23,425 bases of DNA from Cacconaster sp033811195 (GTDB lineage: Bacteria > Bacteroidota > Bacteroidia > Bacteroidales > UBA932), in contig JAPXOZ010000022.1 of assembly GCA_033811195.1 (NCBI GenBank), positions 1-23,425 on the forward strand, given 5' to 3'. Each line of letters begins with the position of its first letter. Positions within the stretch are counted from its first letter, which is position 1. This document shows positions 1 through 8,507 of this stretch, piece by piece. The notes beneath the pieces are model-generated. The model was not told the DNA's origin, did not search any database, and saw only the letters and a list, made by a program, of their open reading frames with translations. Both the position numbers and the translations under genes were made by a program.

Positions 1-20
1 AATTGAATTTAAGATAAATA

Positions 21-47
21 AGCCCTTCCGGATTTTCCGAAAGGGCT
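21..47 (-). terminator. Hairpin terminator downstream of pepD
   Basis: AGCCCTT (21-27) pairs with AAGGGCT (41-47), and an inner CGG/CCG (29-31 with 37-39) extends the stem. Read on the minus strand, the hairpin follows the pepD stop codon by about 48 nt and is followed by a T-rich stretch. The T-tract is only moderate, so efficiency is uncertain. Confidence 0.65.
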
Positions 48-94
48 GCAAATATAGTTATTATTATCGAATTGGCAAAAATTTGCCCCAAATC

Positions 95-1558
95 TTACTT
101 TTTGGGGGCGTCAGCAAGTGCCGCAACCATGAATTTCCACCATTTATCCACAGAAGGGATGAATACCCTCTCATCGGGAGAGTGGGGAGATAGGATAGTG
201 GGGCCACAGGAAATCATATCCCAGTTTGGATATTTGCTTCCAAGGATGCCACATTCCAGACCTGCATGAACAGCCGTTACTTCAGCTGCTTTGCCGAAGA
301 GATTGAAATAGGTATCCTTCATGGTTTTCAGAATAGGAGACTTCATGTTGGGTTGCCAGCCGGAATAACCTCCCGACAGTGTAACCTCAGCTCCCGCCAG
401 TTCGAATGTGGCGCGAATTGCCTCACTCAGATCCTCTTTTGCGCTGTCGATGGAGCCACGCATCAGACATTTTACAACTATTTGACCATCTTCTGATTTG
501 ACGATAGCAAGGTTATTGGAAGTTTCCACAAGGTCGGCCATATCGAGGCTCATTCTGTCAACTCCGTTAGAGCAGGCATAGACAGCTTTAGCCATCTTGA
601 GAGCCACTTGACCGCACATCATATTCTTTCCTTTACTCTTTTCCAGAAAAATCTCAATATTGGGGTCTATGTTAGCGTACTCATTCTTAATCTTGGCTAA
701 AACCGAATCAACTATGGCTTGAAGTCCTTTGACTTTTGAAGGAGGTAGAGCTACTACTGCTACTGCCTCGCGTGGGATAGCATTGCGTAGGTTGCCGCCC
801 TCTATTGAGACGAGCTTGGCCTTCAGATCCCTCAATGCGGGAAGCAGTACTCGCATCATCACTTTGTTTGCATTGCCGCGGCCTTCGTGAATTTCCATGC
901 CGGAGTGGCCTCCTCGTAGTCCTTTGACATGGATTGCCAATACTTCGTGTCCCTTGGGAAGAGGTTTCTCTCTATATTTGAATACTGCAGTGGCATCGAG
1001 TCCACCGGCGCATCCCACATAAAGTTCGCCTTCGGTCTCAGAATCGAGGTTTATAAGAATATCGCCCTTCAATATACCCGGTTTGAGTCCTCTGGCACCG
1101 GTCATTCCGGTCTCTTCATCTACTGTGAAGAGTGCTTCAACGGGTCCATGCACAAGATCGTCAGCCTCCATAACTGCCATTGCTAAAGCGCAGCCGAGTC
1201 CATTGTCAGCTCCGAGGGTAGTACCGGTAGCATAAAGCCAATCACCATCCTCTTTGTTTACGATACGGGGCCGGATAGGATCCTTTTTAAAGTCGTGTAC
1301 TGTGTCATTGTTTTTCTGAGGCACCATATCTATATGTGCCTGCAGGATGATGCCCATCCTGTTTTCCATACCGGGAGTAGCAGGCTTACGAATTATTACA
1401 TTGCCAATTTCATCCTTGATAGTCTCGAGACCGAGGTCCTTGCCAAATTTTTCTAGGAATTGAACTGCTTTGCCTTCGTGTTTCGAAGGTCGGGGAATTT
1501 GAGTGAGAGAGTAGAAGTGTTTCCACACTCTTTGGGGTTTGAGATGAGAAAGAGTCAT
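95..1558 (-). CDS. pepD: Aminoacyl-histidine dipeptidase (Xaa-His dipeptidase, peptidase family M20C)
   Basis: This is a cytosolic metallo-exopeptidase that hydrolyses Xaa-His and other dipeptides. At 487 aa it has the usual PepD length. The co-catalytic zinc site of M20 enzymes is visible: HIDMVPQ (H75, with D77), LGADNG (bridging D118), DEETG (general-base region E148-E149), and a C-terminal VHAGLECG motif supplying the late His. The small lid/dimerisation domain lies in the middle third. The start is the ATG 35 nt below the preceding gene, the only one that gives the usual N-terminus. It lies directly downstream of the DUF4831-like gene on the same strand, so the two are probably cotranscribed. 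With the POT carrier nearby, it fits peptide use as carbon and nitrogen source. Assignment is firm; physiological substrates are inferred. Confidence 0.96.
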   Translation of the reverse strand: MTLSHLKPQRVWKHFYSLTQIPRPSKHEGKAVQFLEKFGKDLGLETIKDEIGNVIIRKPATPGMENRMGIILQAHIDMVPQKNNDTVHDFKKDPIRPRIVNKEDGDWLYATGTTLGADNGLGCALAMAVMEADDLVHGPVEALFTVDEETGMTGARGLKPGILKGDILINLDSETEGELYVGCAGGLDATAVFKYREKPLPKGHEVLAIHVKGLRGGHSGMEIHEGRGNANKVMMRVLLPALRDLKAKLVSIEGGNLRNAIPREAVAVVALPPSKVKGLQAIVDSVLAKIKNEYANIDPNIEIFLEKSKGKNMMCGQVALKMAKAVYACSNGVDRMSLDMADLVETSNNLAIVKSEDGQIVVKCLMRGSIDSAKEDLSEAIRATFELAGAEVTLSGGYSGWQPNMKSPILKTMKDTYFNLFGKAAEVTAVHAGLECGILGSKYPNWDMISCGPTILSPHSPDERVFIPSVDKWWKFMVAALADAPKK

Positions 1559-1593
1559 ACTGTTTTAAATTGATTATTAAATAAATGAATAGA

Positions 1594-2676
1594 TTATTTG
1601 CTGATAAGAGTCTCTATGGGGAAAGAGTGTACTGTGCCAAGCTGGTAAATGGGTACTCTAGTCTGGAGTAGCACTTGTTGCCCATCGAGAATGCGCGCAG
1701 TGACTGTCGCTGGTATTCTGTAGTATATCATTTGACTTCTACTTCTGCCGGCAGCAGCGGCTGCGGCCTGTTGGATGGTGGTACTCTTTGTCCCCTCGTC
1801 AAGGATAAGTTCAAGAATAATTGGTCTTCCTGACATATTGGAGGCGGGAATGAGTCCTTGAGTCTCAGAGATACGGAAAGCCACATAGATATGCTTGTCA
1901 TTACCGGCCTTTGGTACCACATCGAAACTCATCTTCTGAATCGAGGTCTCAGTGATACCGAAGAAAAGAGTGAGGTACTCCTGTTCAAGACGGTTTATCT
2001 CTTCGATTGCAGCTCCTAGGGCTTCTCCGTTGAATATGGCGTCAGTGTCACCGGTTATAATTTCCACACGTTTACGACGTAAGTTAAATATACTGTTAGC
2101 TACCTCTTCGGCCTTCTTTTCTATGGATTTTTCTACTACCTGTCTTTGTTCGACGGCTACTCTCTGGAAGCCGCTCTCAGTCATCACGCTCTTGTACAGA
2201 GTAGTAGTTGCACTTGTAAGGTTACCCTCCACGCCTTTTCCGGCAAATTTGTCATTGGCAGCGATGGAAGGGAATCTCCAGGCCTCAGGCTTACCGGTAT
2301 AGCTATCAGAGGCAATAATCAGCCCCTGTGAACAGAACTGCAGAAAGTTAGCTGCAGCAATGTTTTTGCCTGATAAATTAATTGCAATGCGACCGGTAGC
2401 GTCCGCCTCTATATATGGATGAAATTGTATGGAACTCATATTGTAGGAAACTGAGTTTTCCGTTCTTGCAGCTGTACCTAGATATTTTTGAGCGTATTGC
2501 GCATAGGGTCCTGCTATAAATGTCTCCTTTTGTGCCTCAACCACGAGATTAATTGAAGTGCTCGGAAGAGAATAGATCACTAATCCGTCAGGAGTCGCAC
2601 CTGTAGGTGCTTGTGCCATCATCTGACTGCTGCAGAATAACAGGGTCGCCAGTGCGGTAATCACGATTTTCTTCAT
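1594..2676 (-). CDS. Secreted DUF4831-like protein
   Basis: The 360-aa product has a Sec signal peptide (hydrophobic run about residues 4-20, cleavage near AQA at 20-22) and no Cys lipobox, so it is probably periplasmic or loosely membrane-associated. The N-terminal pattern GLVIYSLPSTS, a predicted coiled or charged helical stretch about residues 180-240 containing NLRRKRVEIITGD, and a C-terminal beta-rich half match what I recall of the Bacteroidetes family DUF4831. No enzymatic motif is visible and the function is unknown. The gene is first of a pair with pepD and diverges from the peptide transporter across 109 nt. An Ala run (about residues 308-313) sits in a linker. Family assignment is from memory of the pattern, not from a search. 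Confidence 0.8.
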   Translation of the reverse strand: MKKIVITALATLLFCSSQMMAQAPTGATPDGLVIYSLPSTSINLVVEAQKETFIAGPYAQYAQKYLGTAARTENSVSYNMSSIQFHPYIEADATGRIAINLSGKNIAAANFLQFCSQGLIIASDSYTGKPEAWRFPSIAANDKFAGKGVEGNLTSATTTLYKSVMTESGFQRVAVEQRQVVEKSIEKKAEEVANSIFNLRRKRVEIITGDTDAIFNGEALGAAIEEINRLEQEYLTLFFGITETSIQKMSFDVVPKAGNDKHIYVAFRISETQGLIPASNMSGRPIILELILDEGTKSTTIQQAAAAAAGRSRSQMIYYRIPATVTARILDGQQVLLQTRVPIYQLGTVHSFPIETLISK

Positions 2677-2698
2677 AAGAATTGACTTTTCGAGTTAA

Positions 2699-2707
2699 CA
2701 AAAAGTA
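2699..2707 (-). promoter_or_regulatory. Possible -7 element for the DUF4831-like gene
   Basis: On the minus strand the sequence reads TACTTTTTG, one base longer than the Bacteroidetes consensus TAnnTTTG, 23 nt before the start codon. No -33 TTTG is evident. The site is weak. Confidence 0.3.
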
Positions 2708-2725
2708 AATATACGATTTTTTTTA

Positions 2726-2734
2726 TATTTTTGC
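2726..2734 (+). promoter_or_regulatory. Bacteroidetes-type -7 promoter element for the POT transporter
   Basis: TATTTTTGC matches TAnnTTTG plus the commonly following C. Transcription would begin near 2739, giving a leader of about 47 nt. No good -33 TTTG precedes it; the upstream region is A/T-rich. Confidence 0.5.
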
Positions 2735-2785
2735 CGCATTGTTTGATTAAACTAATACAAACCAATAATAACGAAAAAACTATTT

Positions 2786-4453
2786 ATGGGACAATTCTTC
2801 ACAAATCTATGGCTTCATAACCGCACTATGGTTATCCTCATAGCCATTCTTATTGTTGTCATTCCGTTCCTCTTGTTTTACCTCGCCAAGGCTAAAAAAG
2901 AGCACCCTAAGGGTCTAATAGCTGCTGCGTTGAGTAATATGGGCGAAAGGTTTGGTTATTACATTATGAACGCGGTACTACTGCTCTTCCTTTGTTCCAA
3001 GTTTGGAATAGATGACTCCGTAGCAGGCTGGATTTATGCCGTGTTCTATTTTATCATCTACATCTTCAGTCTTCCCGGCGGTAGGATTGCGGACAGGTTA
3101 CAGAACTACAAAGGCACTATTATCGCGGGTCTTGTGGTTATGGCAGTAGGTTACTTGCTCCTTTCCATTCCGATTTTCGGAGAGACCAGAGGTGTCAACG
3201 CCATCCTCGTGTTCACTTGCTTTGCGTTGCTTTTGATTGCATTCGGTAACGGACTTTTCAAAGGAAACCTTCAGGCTATCGTGGGCCAGATGTATGACAA
3301 CTTTGAGGAAGAAGCCGCCAAGAAGGGCCCTGAAGCTCTTGCGTTGGCCAAATCGAAACGCGACAGCGGTTTCCAGATTTTCTATGTGTTTATCAACATC
3401 GGTGGTGTAGTTGCCCCTTTTGTTGCTCCGCTGCTGCGTAGTGCCTGGTTAAAGCTCCAGGGTTTCACCTACAATGCGGACCTTCCGCGTCTCTGCCACA
3501 AGTTTCTTGACACCAACGGTGCACTGTCAGAGATTGACAGCGCAAACATTGCCACACTTGCCGAGAGCGTAGGTCATACAGGCGTGGTTGACGCTGCATT
3601 CTGTGACCAGTACCTCAATATTTTCAACACAGGTGTACACTATTCATTCTTGGCTTCCGTGTTTGCAATGATTCTTTCCCTGACTATCTTCTTAATAGTA
3701 AAGAAGAAACTTCCTACACCTGTAAAAAAGGACAAGAAAGAGGTTCAGGACTATACTCCCGAAGAGAGAGCAGCCAACGCAAAAGAGATCAGACAGCGTC
3801 TCTATGCACTTTTTGCAGTTCTTGGTGTTGCAGTTTTCTTCTGGTTCGCATTCCACCAAAACGGTCAGTCACTCTCAGTATTTGCACGTGACTTTGTCTC
3901 GACGGCTGCTATTCCACCCGAGATATGGCAGTGTATCAATCCATTCTTTGTGATTACCCTTACTCCGATCTTAATGTTGCTATTTGCTTCATTTGCACGC
4001 CGTGGTAAGCCGGTATCAACACCGAGGAAGATTGCAATCGGTATGTTCATCGCTGCTTGCTCCTATATCTTCCTGATGATTGTTGCTATGTATAAGCACT
4101 ATCCTTCTGGATACGAGTTCGCAGCTCTCAGTGAGGCTGTGAAGGCATCGATGAAGGCCAGTCCGTGGGTACTTATCGTGACCTATTTCTTCCTCACGGT
4201 GGCTGAGCTCTTTATCTCGCCTCTGGGAATCTCATTTGTGACAAAAGTGGCTCCGCGTCATCTCCAGGGTATTTGCCAGGGTCTGTGGCTTTCCGCTACG
4301 GCCGTAGGCAATCTCTTTATTGCCCTCGGTGTTACCATGCTTAACACTTTCCCTCGTCAGTGGGAGACTTGGGCTGTATTTGCTGTATTCTGTCTCGTCT
4401 CGATGGCAGTTATGGCAGGTATGGTCAAATGGCTCGAAAAGATTACAGCGTAG
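2786..4453 (+). CDS. Peptide MFS transporter (POT/PTR family) with extra N-terminal helix
   Basis: The 555-aa polytopic inner-membrane protein is a proton-coupled oligopeptide transporter by family. The POT block at residues 41-62 (HPKGL ... GERFGYY) is followed by the FSLPGGRIADR loop between TM2 and TM3, and a late block FFLTVAELFISPLGISFV matches the second PTR signature. Two things are odd. A hydrophobic segment (about residues 14-34) precedes the block where canonical POTs start. The first Glu of ExxERFxYY is Asn (N51; E54 and R55 kept). A polar insert of about 65 residues lies in the middle, before the segment near GVHYSF. The substitution may mean altered proton coupling. A strong terminator follows, so it is monocistronic. 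Peptides are the expected substrate; this is inference. Confidence 0.9.
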   Translation: MGQFFTNLWLHNRTMVILIAILIVVIPFLLFYLAKAKKEHPKGLIAAALSNMGERFGYYIMNAVLLLFLCSKFGIDDSVAGWIYAVFYFIIYIFSLPGGRIADRLQNYKGTIIAGLVVMAVGYLLLSIPIFGETRGVNAILVFTCFALLLIAFGNGLFKGNLQAIVGQMYDNFEEEAAKKGPEALALAKSKRDSGFQIFYVFINIGGVVAPFVAPLLRSAWLKLQGFTYNADLPRLCHKFLDTNGALSEIDSANIATLAESVGHTGVVDAAFCDQYLNIFNTGVHYSFLASVFAMILSLTIFLIVKKKLPTPVKKDKKEVQDYTPEERAANAKEIRQRLYALFAVLGVAVFFWFAFHQNGQSLSVFARDFVSTAAIPPEIWQCINPFFVITLTPILMLLFASFARRGKPVSTPRKIAIGMFIAACSYIFLMIVAMYKHYPSGYEFAALSEAVKASMKASPWVLIVTYFFLTVAELFISPLGISFVTKVAPRHLQGICQGLWLSATAVGNLFIALGVTMLNTFPRQWETWAVFAVFCLVSMAVMAGMVKWLEKITA

Positions 4454-4475
4454 TCTGATTTTACTTATAGATACG

Positions 4476-4506
4476 AAAAATGCCCGACTGTTCGTTGGGC
4501 ATTTTT
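4476..4506 (+). terminator. Strong Rho-independent terminator after the POT gene
   Basis: AAAAATGCCC (4476-4485) pairs perfectly with GGGCATTTTT (4497-4506) around an 11-nt loop, and T-rich sequence continues. The symmetric A/T arms would allow some function in either direction. Confidence 0.9.
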
Positions 4507-4576
4507 ATTTGTGGCACTTTGTATCAACTTTATTACTAATAAAGTTCTTTGTTATTTATTTCAACTTATGAGATTA

Positions 4577-4608
4577 TTTGTTGGAATATTAAAAAATAGA
4601 TATCTTTG
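4577..4608 (+). promoter_or_regulatory. Promoter of the SPFH-RHH-corA operon
   Basis: TTTG (4577-4580) and TATCTTTG (4601-4608) are separated by 20 nt. This is a full match to the Bacteroidetes housekeeping promoter (-33 TTTG, -7 TAnnTTTG) at expected spacing. The start site would be near 4613, giving a leader of about 28 nt before the SPFH start codon. It is the best promoter match in the window. Confidence 0.8.
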
Positions 4609-4640
4609 TGATATCAAAATGATATTAATATTTTAAAGAA

Positions 4641-5519
4641 ATGAAACAAGTTCAGGAAAAATTCATCACTCCTTCAAATGGCTGGATGATGTTGTTCGTC
4701 TCTATTATTGGCATTGCCGTCTGCATAGTGGTGCCTGCTATATTCCTCAGCAAAGGTGCAAGTGATTGGTGGGGATTACTTTTCGTTGTTTCCACATTCT
4801 TTTTTATCCTCCTATCGGGTTTGACCATTGTTAATCCGAACGAGAGCAAAGTGGTGCTCTTTTTCGGTAAATATGTCGGAACAATCGTGGACAATGGATT
4901 CTTTTTCGTCAATCCTTTCACCAAAAAGACCACTGTTTCCCTAAGGGCACGCAATCTCAACGCCGATCCCATAAAGGTCAATGATAAGATGGGTAACCCG
5001 ATCATGATCGGCATTGTGCTCGTTTGGAGGGTTAAAGATACATTTAAGGCCTCTTTCGAAGTTGACAATTATATAAAATTTGTGGATGTACAGAGTGAGG
5101 CTGCAATCCGTAATCTTGCCGGCTCATATCCATATGATAACCTCGAGGATGAAGAAGCTGCCATTACTTTGCGCAGCGGTGGCGAAGAAGTTAACGATTT
5201 GCTCGAGAAATCTCTCCAGGATCGCCTGAACATTGCAGGCATTGAGGTCATGGAGGCACGTATCAGCTATCTTGCGTATGCTCCGGAAATTGCCAGCGCA
5301 ATGCTTCAGCGTCAGCAGGCAACAGCTATAGTTGCTGCACGCCACAAAATCGTGGAAGGTGCGGTAAGTATGGTTCAGATGGCACTCCAGCAACTCTCCG
5401 ATAAAGAAATTATTGAGCTGGATGAGGAGAAGAAGGCTGCAATGGTGAGCAACCTAATGGTAGTTCTTACCTCGGATAGAGCTGCGACTCCTATAGTCAA
5501 TGCAGGCTCACTTTACTAA
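4641..5519 (+). CDS. SPFH/Band 7 (prohibitin-like) membrane protein
   Basis: The 292-aa product has two hydrophobic segments (about residues 14-36 and 43-64), then an SPFH domain opening with NPNESKVVLFFGKYVGT and running to about residue 235. A C-terminal helical region rich in Ala, Glu and Gln (ASAMLQRQQATAIVAARHKIVEGA) is typical of stomatin/prohibitin oligomerisation segments. Family members form large membrane-bound rings or scaffolds and organise membrane microdomains; no catalytic role is expected. It is the first gene of an operon, 12 nt before a small RHH protein and then corA. The same SPFH plus small Arc-like gene arrangement is, to my recollection, common in Bacteroidetes. Specific role unknown. 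Confidence 0.92.
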   Translation: MKQVQEKFITPSNGWMMLFVSIIGIAVCIVVPAIFLSKGASDWWGLLFVVSTFFFILLSGLTIVNPNESKVVLFFGKYVGTIVDNGFFFVNPFTKKTTVSLRARNLNADPIKVNDKMGNPIMIGIVLVWRVKDTFKASFEVDNYIKFVDVQSEAAIRNLAGSYPYDNLEDEEAAITLRSGGEEVNDLLEKSLQDRLNIAGIEVMEARISYLAYAPEIASAMLQRQQATAIVAARHKIVEGAVSMVQMALQQLSDKEIIELDEEKKAAMVSNLMVVLTSDRAATPIVNAGSLY

Positions 5520-5531
5520 TAATAACTTATT

Positions 5532-5699
5532 ATGGCCAAAGAGAAAAAACCATTTATCCTCAGGATAGATCAGGATAAATTGGCCGCCCTCGAAAAATGG
5601 GCGGCCGATGAATTCCGCAGTGTCAATGGCCAGCTGGAATATATTATCACCGAAGCCCTCCGCAAGTCAAAACGACTTAAAAAGGGTAAAAACGAATAG
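5532..5699 (+). CDS. Small Arc-like ribbon-helix-helix protein (55 aa)
   Basis: ATG at 5532 and TAG at 5697-5699 encode 55 residues, too short for many ORF filters. The pattern is that of an Arc/MetJ ribbon-helix-helix protein: a short beta strand (KPFILRID, residues 6-13), helix A (DKLAALEKWAADEF, 15-28), a turn SVNG, and helix B (QLEYIITEALRK, 34-45), then a basic tail. RHH dimers bind DNA through the strand. It starts 12 nt after the SPFH stop and ends 17 nt before corA, so it is cotranscribed with both. The Lys-rich ends fit DNA or acidic membrane surface contact. It could be an autoregulator of the operon or work with the SPFH protein; both are inference. No toxin partner is visible. Confidence 0.85.
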   Translation: MAKEKKPFILRIDQDKLAALEKWAADEFRSVNGQLEYIITEALRKSKRLKKGKNE

Positions 5700-5716
5700 C
5701 CTAACATCGTCCTAAA

Positions 5717-6781
5717 ATGTCCTACCTCTCACCCAAAAAGAAAGAAAACATAGGCCTTTCGCCTTACGATCTTAAATTTCGTGGACGAAAACGAGCCGAT
5801 AAAGTACGTATAACGGTTTTCGATATAACACCGGAAAACGTTACCGAAACTCAAATACACTCCTTGGAAGAACTTTGCGTATATCGCGACTCTCACTCAA
5901 TTACCTGGATCAATGTGGACGGATTGCACAACGAACAAATCATTGGAGATATTTCCACTATTTTTTCCATTCCTGCATATATCCTCTCCGATGTGATGGA
6001 GCCATCGTCGCGTCCGCAAACAGAGGCATTTGACAACGGTTTTTTCGTCTCGATAAAAATGTTGGAATTCGATGATAAAAAGAATACCATCGGGGTGGAT
6101 AACCTGAGCTTAATTGTGATGGACAGAATTCTTATCACATTTCAGGAAGAGGAAGGTGATGTGTTTGATCCTGTTCGCGACAGAATTCGCAAACACACGA
6201 CTAAGATCCGTACGTCGGGAGCCGACTATCTGGCTTTTGCACTGCTGGATGTGGTAATCGACAATTACATCTATATTTTGGGGACCTATGGCGAAAAGGT
6301 GGAAGAATTAGAGGGGAAACTTATTCTGAATATTAGTAAAGAGACCCTTAAAATCATCAATTCATTTAAGCACGAACTAAATGATCTGCGCATAAACATA
6401 AAGCCGGCCAAAGAGATGGTGAATAGCCTGGTTAAGCTGGATACGGAACTGATACAGGAAGAAAACCAGAAGCATTATAAAGAATTGCAGGATAATATCA
6501 ATCAGGCGGTAGATTTACTGGACTATTATCGTGAAGTGCTTTATGACGAACTCAGCATGTATCATTCTGCCATGAGCACAAAACTGAACGACACAATGAA
6601 ATTGCTCACCATTTTTTCGGTTATTTTCATTCCGCTTACGTTTATCGTAGGCGTTTATGGAATGAACTTCAGCAATATGCCCGAACTCCGCACACATAAT
6701 GGCTACTTTATCGTGTGGGGAGTTATGTTGGTCGCCGTGCTTGTGATGTTGTGGTACTTTAAAAAGAAGAAATGGTTCTAG
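5717..6781 (+). CDS. corA: CorA-family magnesium/cobalt transport protein
   Basis: The 354-aa protein has a large N-terminal cytosolic alpha/beta domain, a long helical stalk (about residues 205-290), and two C-terminal membrane helices (about 290-312 and 326-347). The family signature YGMNF with G315-M316-N317, followed by MPE in the periplasmic loop, forms the selectivity filter of the pentamer. The basic tail FKKKKWF anchors the C-terminus in the cytosol. It mediates passive Mg2+ (possibly Co2+/Ni2+) uptake. It is the last gene of the operon begun by the SPFH protein and meets a convergent lipoprotein gene 27 nt away, with no clear terminator between. The ORF agrees with the family's usual length and the ATG is the first available. 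Confidence 0.95.
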   Translation: MSYLSPKKKENIGLSPYDLKFRGRKRADKVRITVFDITPENVTETQIHSLEELCVYRDSHSITWINVDGLHNEQIIGDISTIFSIPAYILSDVMEPSSRPQTEAFDNGFFVSIKMLEFDDKKNTIGVDNLSLIVMDRILITFQEEEGDVFDPVRDRIRKHTTKIRTSGADYLAFALLDVVIDNYIYILGTYGEKVEELEGKLILNISKETLKIINSFKHELNDLRINIKPAKEMVNSLVKLDTELIQEENQKHYKELQDNINQAVDLLDYYREVLYDELSMYHSAMSTKLNDTMKLLTIFSVIFIPLTFIVGVYGMNFSNMPELRTHNGYFIVWGVMLVAVLVMLWYFKKKKWF

Positions 6782-6808
6782 AGTTAGTTCTGTTATTCAA
6801 CCTCATCC

Positions 6809-8455
6809 TCAATTACCTGAAGTAAACAGGCGTACGGAAAACCCTTTATTATTATCTCCACTCTTCGAAGTTGCATAGGTGTCTCTGAAACCCATGATTT
6901 TTCCGGATGTCGAGGACCAGAAAGCACCGCCTATCCCCACATCGCCGGGATCGTCACTATTTCCACTTGCAGGGAAGTAACGAACAATATCATTCTCCGT
7001 GTTGGTGCTCCAGAATAATGCATCAGCGATTTGATCAACGGTAATAGTTTGTCCGTACACGCTGCGGCTGGTAATTTTTAAATGACAGTTGTTGGTGTTC
7101 TTACCGGTATATTCATACTTCCAGGCCGATATTAGGTGAGTGCCCTTGTAACGTAGGGCATAGGTGGTTGTATCAGCGGAATTATTTCGGAAATCACTCG
7201 TCATTGTGTAAATATTACCCGCGACAGTTACAGTCTCAGATCGATTATCATAAGAATTATTGACGCCGTAATAAACCCAAGCAGTTGATGGCGCAATAGA
7301 GGACCACTCTTCAAAGCTGGGCAAGTGGTAACGCTGCCCGCCTATTGTAATATTGCCGAATTGAGTCACGGCATTGTTATAGTTAAAGTATCCGCTTATA
7401 TTACAGGCGGTCAAATCGCCCACGAAATTATCACCTGCAGGATTTATGTTATACTCGGCAACATAACTGAGCGGATTGGCCGTAGGTGTAAACGTATGGT
7501 CAGTAAAGAACAATGAAGTGCCATCCCACACGGCAAATAGGTGATACGCCTTACCTTTCTGCAAGGCGGAAGCACGGGCAGGCTTAATGTTATCGGAATA
7601 AATGTCCCCCATATTCTTAGTTGCCATTTTCAACCTTACCGCGGGGGTATTAATATCTTTAGGCATTACCCATTGCACGCTTCGCCTCGTTTTTCCGGTA
7701 GAAATTCCTATATTTATATCTGGAAATAACATTTCCTGCTCATTTGCGACCTGCTTACCAATCAGATCATAAAGAGGAGCCATAAGTGGATTTTCGCCCA
7801 GGTAGTCGTAAAACCATTGATTTACTCCAACAGCTCTTAAAGAGGTGTGACTGTTAAAAGTAAGGGAATCTTCTGAACTATTCTTAATGGTGAGGCAGTG
7901 AAATGTTCCCAAATGCTCGAAGTTAATATTACCGATTGAGGCTCCTGCAGCAATTTCCACCTCGCCCGCTATGGGTGTGGGCAATCCCTCTACGTTTAAA
8001 AACGGTCTGGGAAAAACTGCTACATTTATTTTACCGTTAGTTTCATCGAAGACAGCATAACTATTACTAAGTATATCGTGAAGGGCGTAAAGCGTGTATG
8101 CATTCTGAGTATCAATTCCCTCCGGAATATTCACGGTAAAGCAGGCACTTTTTCCGTCAGCGGAAATGGCGTCCTGGGTTAATGTTACGGGAGTTCCCTC
8201 TTTAATAACATTCCCTTGTTTAAAGAAGAATTTTAGCTGATCGTTTACCGCCCATTTAATTATAATGTCCAGTCCACCTTCTTGATGTCCAAGGCTGATA
8301 CGGGTTTTTGGAGATTCACTCGGTACGGATGCCGTTATCAAGAGTTTGCGCCCCTCCACTTCAGGTGTGGGTTGCTCGTATGCAATCTCATTTTTAGCGC
8401 ACCCCGCAATTAAAAGGAGTGCTGCTGCTATCCATATAAAGTATTTATTTTTCAT
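6809..8455 (-). CDS. Fimbrillin-family lipoprotein with C-terminal FISUMP-like domain
   Basis: The 548-aa precursor has a lipoprotein signal (LIAGC, lipidated C19). Residues about 30-330 are beta-rich. They show the usual fimbrillin-like opening: a charged spacer, KLLITASVPS, KTRISL, then KWAVNDQLKFF. The C-terminal part (about 335-548) carries YHLPSFEEWSSIAP, repeated aromatic/Gly stretches and a terminal GGAFWSSTSG ... GFSVRLF block, which resembles the Fibrobacter-succinogenes-major-paralogous (FISUMP/DUF1566-like) carbohydrate-surface domain. It is therefore a surface lipoprotein, perhaps an adhesin or minor pilin; no anchor or usher gene is nearby. It lies 52 nt below the other fimbrillin-like gene and shares its N-terminal plan, suggesting cotranscription and old duplication of the N-domain. 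Binding partner unknown. Confidence 0.82.
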   Translation of the reverse strand: MKNKYFIWIAAALLLIAGCAKNEIAYEQPTPEVEGRKLLITASVPSESPKTRISLGHQEGGLDIIIKWAVNDQLKFFFKQGNVIKEGTPVTLTQDAISADGKSACFTVNIPEGIDTQNAYTLYALHDILSNSYAVFDETNGKINVAVFPRPFLNVEGLPTPIAGEVEIAAGASIGNINFEHLGTFHCLTIKNSSEDSLTFNSHTSLRAVGVNQWFYDYLGENPLMAPLYDLIGKQVANEQEMLFPDINIGISTGKTRRSVQWVMPKDINTPAVRLKMATKNMGDIYSDNIKPARASALQKGKAYHLFAVWDGTSLFFTDHTFTPTANPLSYVAEYNINPAGDNFVGDLTACNISGYFNYNNAVTQFGNITIGGQRYHLPSFEEWSSIAPSTAWVYYGVNNSYDNRSETVTVAGNIYTMTSDFRNNSADTTTYALRYKGTHLISAWKYEYTGKNTNNCHLKITSRSVYGQTITVDQIADALFWSTNTENDIVRYFPASGNSDDPGDVGIGGAFWSSTSGKIMGFRDTYATSKSGDNNKGFSVRLFTSGN

Positions 8456-8507
8456 ATCTCTGTTCTTTTATACGTGCATGATCTTTTAGAATAGATTTGG
8501 TCACATG

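Noticed and set aside
4652..5068. 138-aa minus-strand frame inside the SPFH gene
   Set aside because: Shadow of the SPFH coding strand with no domain pattern or start signals.
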